Source: Sneathiella aquimaris (GTDB lineage: Bacteria; Pseudomonadota; Alphaproteobacteria; Sneathiellales; Sneathiellaceae). From it: DNA of 64,000 nt. The notes under the pieces were generated by a model. The model was not told the origin of the DNA, searched no databases, and worked only from the letters and a program-made list of their open reading frames with translations. The translations under genes were made by a program, and so were the position numbers. Of the stretch, positions 24,734-33,737 are shown piece by piece; the first letter of the stretch is position 1, and each line of letters begins with the position of its first letter. The stretch is taken from assembly GCF_026409565.1 (NCBI RefSeq), contig NZ_CP112881.1:2403501-2467500 (forward strand), in the 5' to 3' direction.

Positions 24734-26914
24734 TTAAGGCTGGGAAAATTGGAAGGCTGAGACCTCTGCCTCATAATGCCTTATAATATCATCGGCCTCT
24801 TTAAAATCGGATGTAATCCAGATCTCCAATTCCTGATATAGGCGTGTAACTTCGTCTGTATTTTTAGTATTTAACTGCATTTGTTTTGATACTTCGGCTG
24901 ATTTCAAAAATCCAAAATTAGAAATCATTCCTCTTAGCTCATGAGAATACACTTCCACGTCATCAGGCTTATCCAGCGAACCTTCAAGCCCTTTCATGAT
25001 AATTTGCACACGTTCCTGTGATTTGCTTAACAAGTCCCGTACAACATCCACACCCAACATTTGGCACATTTCTTCCAACTTCTGTTTTTCAAAAGTATGC
25101 ATCGCCTGCTGCTTTTCCTCCACCAGAACAGGTTTTACATTTTTCAACAGACGAGTTAATACGATTATCAGGTCCACTTCATTAATTGGCTTCGTCAGAA
25201 CGTCTGTCATACCAGCCTCCAAATAGCTTTCCTTCTGTTCGGTAAAGGCATTTGCTGTTAAGGCAACAATTGGCAAATCATCTCTGACTTGCGGCATTTC
25301 TCTGATTTTTCTTGTCGCTTCAATACCGTTCAAAACAGGCATTTGAATATCCATTAAAACCAGATCGAATGAGTTTGGCATTGCCGTTATCATCTCAACT
25401 GCTTCTCGTCCTGTCGACACGATATTAACATTGTGCCCTTGCGTCTCCAGCATACCGCGAACGACCAACTGATTGACGGTATTATCCTCTGCAACCAGGA
25501 TAGAATAGGCATTCGTTAAGCGCTCAACCGATTGAGCCGACGACGGTTCACGCATATCCGATGCGGCAACAATACTCACAGGAATTCGAACAGAAATTTC
25601 CGTCCCGTCTCCGACCCGGCTCTTTATGGATATGGTTCCGCCCATATCGTGAACGAGGCCATCGACAATAGAAAGCCCCAATCCGCTTCCTGCACGGCTC
25701 TCTCCATCGATCGTACTTTGTTGAAACTCTTCAAATACCTTGTCAATATCCTCTTCCGGTATGCCCGGGCCCGTATCGATAACACGAAAGTTCAGCCATG
25801 TCTGTCCCTCAACATTTTCCTCTTCTACAAGAAGCTTCACATAGCCTTTTTCAGTAAATTTAGCTGAATTACCCAGGAGATTAAACAAGACCTGCCTGAT
25901 ATGCTCAAAATCACCACGATAACAACGGGATTTATCCGAGTATATTTTGGTCAGGAATTTCAGGTTTTTCGTCGACATTTGAAAGGCAAAAATCGAACTC
26001 AGTCCATCAACCAATACGCCGATACGAAACTCTTCCTCCACAATCTCTGTTTTACCGGCTTCAATCTTAGCGAAGTCTAGAATTTGGTTAAGAAGGCCCA
26101 ACAGGAAAAAGCCAGACTCTCGGGCCAATTTCAGATCACTCTCAATTTTTTGAGGCAATTGTTCCTTCAAGGTTAATTGAATTATTCCCAAAATACCGTT
26201 TAAAGGGGTCCGAATTTCATGGCTCATTGCTGCTAAAAACTTTGCTTTTGCAAGCGATGCTTGGTCCGCTCGATGGCGCTCTCGGATCAAACGTGCCTCA
26301 GCCACTCGCCGCTCGCGTTCCTTGCCCATCAACGTGGAAAGTATCCAGACACCAATTAGATTGGCGATCCAAAGTTGTGGCCAAACACCAACCAGAACGG
26401 CGTATTGAATATGGGCAGGAAATGTAAAAATCAGAGGCATTGTGATAAAAGTTGAAACTGTTGTCAGCGCAACGATCTGGATGAAGTCAAACGGGTTCTG
26501 TTTATTTTTCCTGCAAAACCAACCCCAGAACACGCTGATAACACCAAAAATGATAACATAGGATACTCCTGAAGGAGCCCCTATCCCACCAACCATCCAG
26601 CGGGTGAATGCCGCTATGACGACCGTAACGGTTGCAGAAATTGGCCCGCCAACAATACCAGATATCAGAATGGGGGCACCGCGCGCATCTCCGATAATGC
26701 CGGGTTGAAATTCAATGGGAAGATTAATCAATAAGGCAGCGGCTAAACCGAAAACCAACCCTAACCTGAAGGAAATCCATCCATTCAAACGAGGTTTATC
26801 AGAAAACAGGGCTGCACCGAACAACGACACACACCAGGCAAGCATTGCGAGCAAGCCTAGATTTGCGATCAGTGCAACATATCCCCGAGCCAGAGCCTCC
26901 AGAAAACCATCCAA
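24734..26914 (-). CDS. Hybrid histidine kinase with 5TMR-LYT membrane sensor, REC and HPt
   Basis: 726 residues; TTG start with AGGA seven bases upstream. Residues 1-200 contain six or so membrane helices of the 5TMR-LYT (LytS-YhcK) type, with GIIGDARGAPILISGIVGG as the conserved loop. HisKA: MSHEIRTPLNG with phospho-accepting His232. HATPase: NLLGNSAKF (N box), DTGPGIP (G1), GSGLGLSI (G2). REC: phospho-acceptor Asp522 in LMDIQMP. HPt: His658 in YSHELRG. It is thus a complete phosphorelay protein that must pass phosphate to a response regulator not encoded next to it. The CACHE protein downstream is the probable extra sensor. Confidence 0.9.
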   Translation of the reverse strand: MDGFLEALARGYVALIANLGLLAMLAWCVSLFGAALFSDKPRLNGWISFRLGLVFGLAAALLINLPIEFQPGIIGDARGAPILISGIVGGPISATVTVVIAAFTRWMVGGIGAPSGVSYVIIFGVISVFWGWFCRKNKQNPFDFIQIVALTTVSTFITMPLIFTFPAHIQYAVLVGVWPQLWIANLIGVWILSTLMGKERERRVAEARLIRERHRADQASLAKAKFLAAMSHEIRTPLNGILGIIQLTLKEQLPQKIESDLKLARESGFFLLGLLNQILDFAKIEAGKTEIVEEEFRIGVLVDGLSSIFAFQMSTKNLKFLTKIYSDKSRCYRGDFEHIRQVLFNLLGNSAKFTEKGYVKLLVEEENVEGQTWLNFRVIDTGPGIPEEDIDKVFEEFQQSTIDGESRAGSGLGLSIVDGLVHDMGGTISIKSRVGDGTEISVRIPVSIVAASDMREPSSAQSVERLTNAYSILVAEDNTVNQLVVRGMLETQGHNVNIVSTGREAVEMITAMPNSFDLVLMDIQMPVLNGIEATRKIREMPQVRDDLPIVALTANAFTEQKESYLEAGMTDVLTKPINEVDLIIVLTRLLKNVKPVLVEEKQQAMHTFEKQKLEEMCQMLGVDVVRDLLSKSQERVQIIMKGLEGSLDKPDDVEVYSHELRGMISNFGFLKSAEVSKQMQLNTKNTDEVTRLYQELEIWITSDFKEADDIIRHYEAEVSAFQFSQP

Positions 26915-27173
26915 AACAGCGTCCTTTTCTTTCTTAACAACACTTATGGTTTCTTAACACCAATAGAAATGAAAATTAATCTGGATAAAAACCGCTAACT
27001 TTACCTAAAATAATACCATTCTACCTTATTCGTATCCCACTTGAATTACTAATCTATTAATGAAGACAATATACAAGTGGGTTGCCGTGAAGGATTTGGC
27101 GTTAAATGCCGGTAGAAAGGAGGAGGAAATTTCGGAAGGCTAGAAGAAAAACATTGATCGAGCGTCGTGGCCT

Positions 27174-30100
27174 TTAGTAATCCCATTTCCAGAAAACGCC
27201 AACACTGCTATTGCTACTCTGATCAGTTTTACTTTCGACTTTTACATTCGGTGTGACTTCGATTTCGACTTTCGCGGAAGTGCTTCCAGCGGTGCCCCCC
27301 TGTGAAACGCCGACATAAATCTGATCAGTAATATATTTTCCAGCCGACACCTCTGCACTGCCCGTATCTTCGTTAATGCCAGCAGACAGAACATCAACAC
27401 CTAGCGCCTGACGGGCAAAATCTGTGATACCGCCAAACCCAGCCCCCCCAGAAACACTGGAAATCGCCTGCGCAAGTTGAACGGCCTCTAACGCAGACAG
27501 CTTAGCGGCAGATTTTCCGAATAAGACACGTGCCAGCACTTCGTCTTCAGGCAGATCATCGGGTGACGAAAATCGAATAATCGGATTATTGGCAGTCCCT
27601 TCAATGTGAACCACAGCGGTCACATTCTTCCCTTCATATTTGGCGGAGAGAGACAGTTCCGGATTTATGTCTTTATTGCCGAGCAAGCGGATTGATCCGT
27701 CTTGCAGTTTGAAATCCTTACCAGAAAAACTGAACTGACCGCGAACCGGACTTAGGGAACCTTCGATAATCGGCGCATCAGAGGTACCTTTCAGCGTAAA
27801 TTTTCCTGCCCATTCTGAATCAAGGCCCCGCCCTCTGATAAAAAGTCGCTGGGGTATATCAACAGCAACCCCCAAACGGACGGCAGGGCCAGCGGGCGGC
27901 TCGTCCTGCGGATTTTCCTGCGCCAGATCCTGCGGAAAATTGGTCAGTGTGACAGGCATGTCGACGACGTCTGCAGCCAGCGTCCCTGCGATGCTGACAT
28001 CGATATCGCGTGTCCGGACATCTCCTGTAACTGAAAGGTCATTGGGCCCTCCAAGCATCCTTAAATTTGCGTCCGTTGCAACTTTCAGGGCATCCTGGTA
28101 GATAAGTTGCATCTGTTCCAATGTCAGCAACATATCTACAGAAGGTTGTGTGTCTTCATCCAGAAAAATACGACCCGATAGCGACGCGCGCCCGTCTTCC
28201 CGGTCCGTTGCCTGTGCACGAACATCAAAGATAGAAGCGTCTTTCGTTATCATGGATAATTCCAGGTTTTTCAGGATCGTCCCATATTGTATTTCTTCAT
28301 ACCGACCACCTTCCAACTGTACCTGCCCGAAATATTTAGGTTTTGATACGGTTCCCTGAACACGACCATCCGCTGTTAGTATTCCTGACAACAGATGTTT
28401 ATCCAAGCCCGCCAGATCCCAGATTTTTCCGATGTCACTCTTTATTGCTGCCTGTATATCAATCGCCCCCTCTGCCGGCAGTTCGGCGCCCAATGGCTTT
28501 AAAGAAACACGGAGCGGAACGTTGCCTGACGCCTGAATGGCGGTTTCATCAAGCCCGGCAACAGTCCAGTCGAAATCGACAGCCCCATTCTTAATGGCGC
28601 CGTTCAAGTGACTGGAAAGGGCAGGTAAGTCAGGATAGTCTTCGGTGACAAGAACTGCCTTATTCAGGGTCAATGAAAAATTCCCGTTGGTTTGCTGTTC
28701 GGCAATCTCCACACTTGCCTCAGCGTCCAAAACCCCCTGAAAAGAGCCTTCAGGCATTAAAACATTCAACAAATCCAGCGGCAGCGCCTTTATGAGGAGT
28801 TTCGCCTTGGTCTGCTGATCATTTAAATTCCCTTGCGCCTGCAGCTCCCCATCTCCAATCGATAGGGACACTGGTGACAATGCCATAGAGCCCTGATTGT
28901 ATTCAGCCGTAACAGGGGATTTCATATCAACAGGCTTGTTCAGAAACTGCCCGGAAAAAGTCTCCAGAAAGAGTATTTTTTTGGTCTCTGCGGCTCTAAT
29001 ATGACCGATCGTGTTTATGTTATAGGTTGGCGTCAACGGACTGGTGAAAGAGGCTGAAAACGCGAGTTCTGTCAGTTGCCCCTCCGCCTTCATTGTCACG
29101 TCTGGCAATGCGACATTTCCCGCTGTCATCGTGTTCCCAGTCAAAGAAAGCAGGATTTTCGGGTCTGAAAAAGCACCGACGGCTTCCGCCTGTCCGTCTA
29201 ACGTTCCAACAGACAGTTTTTCTTGCGGGTAGGCTAAGTCACGCACATTCACAGAGACACTGGTTTTTTGATTTTCCAGTGAATTAGAAAGTTCCACCCG
29301 TCCGGAAAGACGACCTGATGCCTGCTGCCCTGCTATGGATGCAAGTCCCGCCAAATCGGGAAAATCGATTAACAATATCCCTGAATGAGGGTTGCTGTTT
29401 AACGAAATATCCAGCGCGCCCTTTATCGAATTTCCCTTTTGTTCAACAAGGATATCCAACAGGGAGACAATCGATGGATTCGGCGTTTTTATGGTGGCCG
29501 ATAGGTTTGTATCAATTTTGGGTCCTGATAAAGCACCGCTTACCTTTGCATTCAAAGAGCTTGTCGGGTTCTCTACCTGAAACTCGGCTTGCAACTGACC
29601 TAAGGGTAGCCCGTCAATGTGAAGAGAAGAGACTTGCATGGCCCCGTTAATATCCGGGTCCATCAACGGACCCGACAAGTCACTTTGCACGAACGCCGTT
29701 CCGCGGAGGGCAACACCCGCGATAGCATCCAGTTTTTCAAGTTGGGGCACCTCAACCTGAAAGGCTCCTGTGATCGTTTCAAAGGATCCAGAAAATTGAA
29801 CCCCGCCCTGAATACGCCCAATGGCCAGAGGGGCGTTTAAGTCTGAAACAATGATATTTTCGCTATCAACAGAAAATTGAGCCCCCATCTCAAGAGCGGT
29901 CCCAACAAGCCGTTGAATATCCGGATCCCCAACATTGAGCCCAGATACAGAGAGGTCAATCTTTCCGGCTAGCCCTTCTGCGAGGTTCGCACTTGATGCC
30001 GTTACATCTGCCTGAACGCGCCCTTCAATCGACGGGATAATCGTTTGCATCTGATCTAGCGTCACAGATGCTGTGGCCTTGGAGGGCCCGTTCCCCAAGG

Positions 30101-31550
30101 CAATGCTTCCGCCGCCAAACATCGTTAAATGAGAGGCCGCAGCAGAAAGTTCAAAAATATCGATTTGGTTTTGCTCACCAGAAAAGTGTCCTTTTGCCTC
30201 CGCCGTCAGAGAGGTGCCCAAAAGCTGCGCGGCCTGTGGGGGAAGATTGGTTATTCCAGTCGCAGTTACAAAAGTCTCGAAGGGCACAACCACCAAATTT
30301 TCGGGCTGGATTTCAGTTATCAGCCTGTTGGTGATAGTTTTTACTTGAAGAGAAGGCTGCCCCTCTCCTTGCGCGATGGCGAGACCGTCTGCAGCTGTAT
30401 TTGCCTTGATGGAGATCTTTTTCAAACCTCCGCTCAGGTGCATAATTGAAGAGGCCGCCTGTAAAGACGCATTTGACAGCAGGGCGTTCACCGCTGAAAT
30501 ATTCTTCACTGTACTGCTGACATCCAGCGCACCCTTTACTGCCGCCAGATCAATCTTACCCGTTAAAACGGTTTGCAGGTTTGGGTTCTCAATCGTCAGA
30601 GAATTCAGCGTCACATCCTGCTTATCAGCATCAAAAAGAAAAGAGCCAACAATGCTTATCCGTCGGTTATCGATCAAAGGAATGGACGTAGCGACACTTT
30701 CCTCCAAGTGAAGTCCACCTGATAGTTTAAGGCTCGTTTGGTTCAGGCCATCCATCTCCACCAATAGATCACTGGAAAACAGACCGTCAGCCTGCGCAAT
30801 CACCTGCCCCCGCCAACCCTCAATTGGTCCATCTCCGACGATCGATCCGGAAAGAGCTGGCAAGCCAGGAAGTTTTAGCAACCGACTGAAAAAGCCACCC
30901 TGTGCCCCGTTTAATTCTGCGGTAACCCCTAAATGATTTTTCGCTGGATCAAAAAAGACTTCACTATGAACACTGTCTTGTAGAGCATCCAAGGGAACGA
31001 TGGAAAACCGGCTGACCAACGTGTCATCCAGCCGAGAGTTTAAGGCCAATGAGACGCCCAGAATACTCTCTTGTCCCAAAACCGGCTCTTCAAGAGAAAG
31101 TTTATCTATAGAAAATTTCGACAAGGAAAGACGAACGGGCAGCTTTGGAAAGCCTGTTGTTCCCTCATCGCTTTGCGAAGAAGCCGGCAAGTCAGGCTGG
31201 CGTTGAACTGTAACGCTGTTAAAAGAAATTTCCGCGATCTGCAAACGACCTTGCAGAAGGTGCAACGGCGACCAGGAGATCGTCCCCCCCTCCAAACGCA
31301 TCCATCGGCCGACTGGATCATTTAACGTCAGGGACGCGATGCTGAATTGATCAAAAACGTTTCCCTGTAGGCTGCCTACACCAATTGACAGCCCCCCTTC
31401 CTGTTTTGCCGCCTCTTCAACTTGCGAAACAAGAAAATTTCTACCAGCCTGTGTTTGCAAAAACGTGTAGGCGCCAGCCATTGCCAGAACCATTACAGCA
31501 ACCAAAGTCAGCAAACTCATGCCAACTTTTCGAAAAAACGATCGCACCAT
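27174..31550 (-). CDS. tamB: Translocation and assembly module protein TamB
   Basis: 1458 residues with one N-terminal membrane anchor (VGMSLLTLVAVMVLAMAGAYTFLQ) and a very long repetitive beta-strand body, typical of AsmA/TamB-like bridge proteins with a hydrophobic groove. The C-terminal 350 residues carry the DUF490/TamB signature, including GSLSPVRGQFSFSGKDFKL, GTANNPIIRFSS, LPEDEVLARVLFG and the final aromatic-rich strand. It spans the periplasm and works with TamA in moving phospholipids or outer-membrane proteins. The start ATG lies two bases after the tamA stop, so they are coupled. Confidence 0.93.
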   Translation of the reverse strand: MVRSFFRKVGMSLLTLVAVMVLAMAGAYTFLQTQAGRNFLVSQVEEAAKQEGGLSIGVGSLQGNVFDQFSIASLTLNDPVGRWMRLEGGTISWSPLHLLQGRLQIAEISFNSVTVQRQPDLPASSQSDEGTTGFPKLPVRLSLSKFSIDKLSLEEPVLGQESILGVSLALNSRLDDTLVSRFSIVPLDALQDSVHSEVFFDPAKNHLGVTAELNGAQGGFFSRLLKLPGLPALSGSIVGDGPIEGWRGQVIAQADGLFSSDLLVEMDGLNQTSLKLSGGLHLEESVATSIPLIDNRRISIVGSFLFDADKQDVTLNSLTIENPNLQTVLTGKIDLAAVKGALDVSSTVKNISAVNALLSNASLQAASSIMHLSGGLKKISIKANTAADGLAIAQGEGQPSLQVKTITNRLITEIQPENLVVVPFETFVTATGITNLPPQAAQLLGTSLTAEAKGHFSGEQNQIDIFELSAAASHLTMFGGGSIALGNGPSKATASVTLDQMQTIIPSIEGRVQADVTASSANLAEGLAGKIDLSVSGLNVGDPDIQRLVGTALEMGAQFSVDSENIIVSDLNAPLAIGRIQGGVQFSGSFETITGAFQVEVPQLEKLDAIAGVALRGTAFVQSDLSGPLMDPDINGAMQVSSLHIDGLPLGQLQAEFQVENPTSSLNAKVSGALSGPKIDTNLSATIKTPNPSIVSLLDILVEQKGNSIKGALDISLNSNPHSGILLIDFPDLAGLASIAGQQASGRLSGRVELSNSLENQKTSVSVNVRDLAYPQEKLSVGTLDGQAEAVGAFSDPKILLSLTGNTMTAGNVALPDVTMKAEGQLTELAFSASFTSPLTPTYNINTIGHIRAAETKKILFLETFSGQFLNKPVDMKSPVTAEYNQGSMALSPVSLSIGDGELQAQGNLNDQQTKAKLLIKALPLDLLNVLMPEGSFQGVLDAEASVEIAEQQTNGNFSLTLNKAVLVTEDYPDLPALSSHLNGAIKNGAVDFDWTVAGLDETAIQASGNVPLRVSLKPLGAELPAEGAIDIQAAIKSDIGKIWDLAGLDKHLLSGILTADGRVQGTVSKPKYFGQVQLEGGRYEEIQYGTILKNLELSMITKDASIFDVRAQATDREDGRASLSGRIFLDEDTQPSVDMLLTLEQMQLIYQDALKVATDANLRMLGGPNDLSVTGDVRTRDIDVSIAGTLAADVVDMPVTLTNFPQDLAQENPQDEPPAGPAVRLGVAVDIPQRLFIRGRGLDSEWAGKFTLKGTSDAPIIEGSLSPVRGQFSFSGKDFKLQDGSIRLLGNKDINPELSLSAKYEGKNVTAVVHIEGTANNPIIRFSSPDDLPEDEVLARVLFGKSAAKLSALEAVQLAQAISSVSGGAGFGGITDFARQALGVDVLSAGINEDTGSAEVSAGKYITDQIYVGVSQGGTAGSTSAKVEIEVTPNVKVESKTDQSSNSSVGVFWKWDY

Positions 31551-31552
31551 TT

Positions 31553-33385
31553 CTAAAATGCCTGCCCGATGCTTATATAGAATTGAAACGCGTCATCTTT
31601 ATTGGCCCGGCGGTTCAGCGGAAGCGCTACATCCAACCTTAACGGTCCGAAAGGCGTATAATATCGGGCGCCTAATCCGGCGGCCCATCTGAACTCTTCA
31701 TCAAAATCGGGCATCATGCTTTTGTAGACATTGCCGCCTTCAATAAAAGGGACGATTCCGATTGTCTCCGTGATCCGAATGCGCGCTTCCAGCCCCACCT
31801 CAACGACCGATCGCCCCCCGATGGGATCATTGCTATCATCCAATGGTCCGACTGATTGCAGCTCATACCCCCGAATGGACCCCCCGCCGCCGGAATAAAA
31901 ACGTTTTACGGCAGGAACATCCGCCCGGCTACTTCCCATAATACTGCCAACGCGGGCCCTTGCGGCAAAGATAAGGCGCTTATCGGCCAAGGCGGAATAG
32001 TAACCAGACCCTTCGATATCTGTTGTCACAAAGTCCGAGGAAACATCGTTTAGCCCAAGATACGATGTCAGCGTTGTACTGAAGCGAAAACCTGTTGACG
32101 GATCCAGCAAATCATCGGTTGAATCGTAAGCTGCGGTAATCGGGACACCAAAATAAAAGAAATCGTCACTAACGCCGTTTTCCTCGATTTGAGAGAGTTC
32201 AAAAAAAGCGCCACCGCCAACGGTCCAGTTTTTTCCGTAGGTTCTATCAAGACCGACATAAACACGAGCAGCCTCTTCTGAATAAGCGTCGGTATCTTCT
32301 ATTCGTAAACTGGCTTCTGCTTTTAAATTCTGATGACGCCTGTAAACATTTGGTTTGACGAACGACGCAGATACCTCCTGTGTAATTTCAGAAAGCCTTA
32401 AATCCCCACGTAGCTTCTCCCCTTGCCCGAAAAAATTCCGGTTCTCCCAATAGGCAGAGACACCAGCACCATCACTTGTCGAATAGTCAGCACCAACGCC
32501 GATTGACCGATGTTTTCGTTCTTTGAACTCGAAAGTTACGGGTACAACCGCGTCATAAGTCACGGCTTTTGGAATAGAATACCGGACAGCTTCAAAAAGG
32601 CCTGTTTCCAGAAATATCTGTCGAACCCGTTTTAAGGTTTTTTCCTGATAAATTACATTTTCTTTCCATCCAGACAAACTCAACAGATATGCCTTGTTTA
32701 TTTGCTCCAATCCGGTCAGTTCCAATTTCCCAAAGTATACAAGCGGGCCTGACTTGATGGTCTGCACCACCTGCATTTGTCTGGTCGTATAATCAACAAC
32801 GGCATTCTGGCGCTCAAACCGTGCAAGGGGGTATCCTCTGTTTGCCAAAAGAGAAATCGCTTTTTTCTGTGCATCTACAATTGGTTGGGCTTCTGCTGGT
32901 GCGCCAATATCAATCCCGAGATCTTTTGGATCAAGAGGCCCCGGGCGAGACTGCAGAGCATCGAACTCAACCCGAAAAGCACCAATGGTATAGCGCGGCC
33001 CCGGGTCAATATTAAAAGTTACGAGTGAAGGATTTACTGAGCGATCAACTTCATGAGTAATGCGGGCAGAATAATACCCTTCAGAATTCATGACTTTTTT
33101 AAAGCCTTCCAGATCTGTATCGATCCGCCGCCGAAGCGCCGCAAGACTAACCGGTGGCTTGTCTTTTAATTGATACATTTGCGAAGATAGCGCTAGCAAT
33201 TCAGAAAGTGGCTCATCCTCAGGCAGATTAATGACCGTATCATATGCCCACCTGTCCGCCTCTTCCTGAGCGTAAGCAGCCGAACCGCTCGCCACAAGAA
33301 AAGAAAATATAGCAGCCAATAAACCGAAAAACAGAGCGGTTGCCTTGACCTCCTTTGAGGGGGATACATAAATGCAGAAGGTCAC
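31553..33385 (-). CDS. tamA: Outer-membrane assembly protein TamA (BamA/Omp85 family)
   Basis: 610 residues. A signal peptide (ALFFGLLAAIFSFLVASGSAAYAQ) is followed by POTRA domains (for example GYYSARITHEVDRS and GPLVYFGKLELTGL) and a C-terminal 16-strand barrel with RFYSGGGGSIRGYELQSVGP, the Omp85 RGY motif that stabilises the barrel. The last residue is F, as expected for an outer-membrane protein. The GTG start at 33385 is the only one that keeps the complete signal peptide; a GGAGGT occurs inside the frame but without a usable start after it. Forms an operon with tamB. Confidence 0.92.
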   Translation of the reverse strand: MTFCIYVSPSKEVKATALFFGLLAAIFSFLVASGSAAYAQEEADRWAYDTVINLPEDEPLSELLALSSQMYQLKDKPPVSLAALRRRIDTDLEGFKKVMNSEGYYSARITHEVDRSVNPSLVTFNIDPGPRYTIGAFRVEFDALQSRPGPLDPKDLGIDIGAPAEAQPIVDAQKKAISLLANRGYPLARFERQNAVVDYTTRQMQVVQTIKSGPLVYFGKLELTGLEQINKAYLLSLSGWKENVIYQEKTLKRVRQIFLETGLFEAVRYSIPKAVTYDAVVPVTFEFKERKHRSIGVGADYSTSDGAGVSAYWENRNFFGQGEKLRGDLRLSEITQEVSASFVKPNVYRRHQNLKAEASLRIEDTDAYSEEAARVYVGLDRTYGKNWTVGGGAFFELSQIEENGVSDDFFYFGVPITAAYDSTDDLLDPSTGFRFSTTLTSYLGLNDVSSDFVTTDIEGSGYYSALADKRLIFAARARVGSIMGSSRADVPAVKRFYSGGGGSIRGYELQSVGPLDDSNDPIGGRSVVEVGLEARIRITETIGIVPFIEGGNVYKSMMPDFDEEFRWAAGLGARYYTPFGPLRLDVALPLNRRANKDDAFQFYISIGQAF

Positions 33386-33737
33386 GTATTTTGGTCCGCG
33401 TAGAGAATTAGGAAAACATTTTCAAAGCACAGAGGATTAATTTCTATCATTTAACATAGTGTAGTTTATTCAATACTGATGTCCAGCAACCCGAATGCAG
33501 AACGCCCTCTTTATATTTAGATCGTTCCCTTCTGATTAATAGTCCAGATAATCGTATTTACGACAATGCCGCCAAAAAAAACCTGGCTTCCCTGAAATTT
33601 CCCAAACAGTTGCCCGCAATTTTATAAGCTTACCAGATCGTTTTCAAGATCCCGGTCTCGGTTTAATTGTGGATTTCAAACGCCTTTTCCGCCGGATTTA
33701 TCCAAGAGTGCAGAAAAGGCGCTTTCTTAAAAATAAG
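33386..33737. other. Intergenic region of 352 bp with one long hairpin
   Basis: Holds the tamA promoter (right end of tamA, minus strand) and the end of the chemoreceptor gene. A hairpin CGCCTTTTC-C-GC (33681-33692) with GC-A-GAAAAGGCG (33710-33721) lies just past the chemoreceptor stop and may terminate it, although the T run behind it is short. No gene seen. Confidence 0.45.
33681..33721 (-). terminator. Possible terminator of the chemoreceptor gene
   Basis: Twelve-base inverted repeat with one mismatch and a 17-base loop, 16 bases past the stop codon. The minus-strand sequence after it is GTTTGAAAT, a weak T tract, so it may be a 3'-end stabilising hairpin more than a strong terminator. 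Confidence 0.4.
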
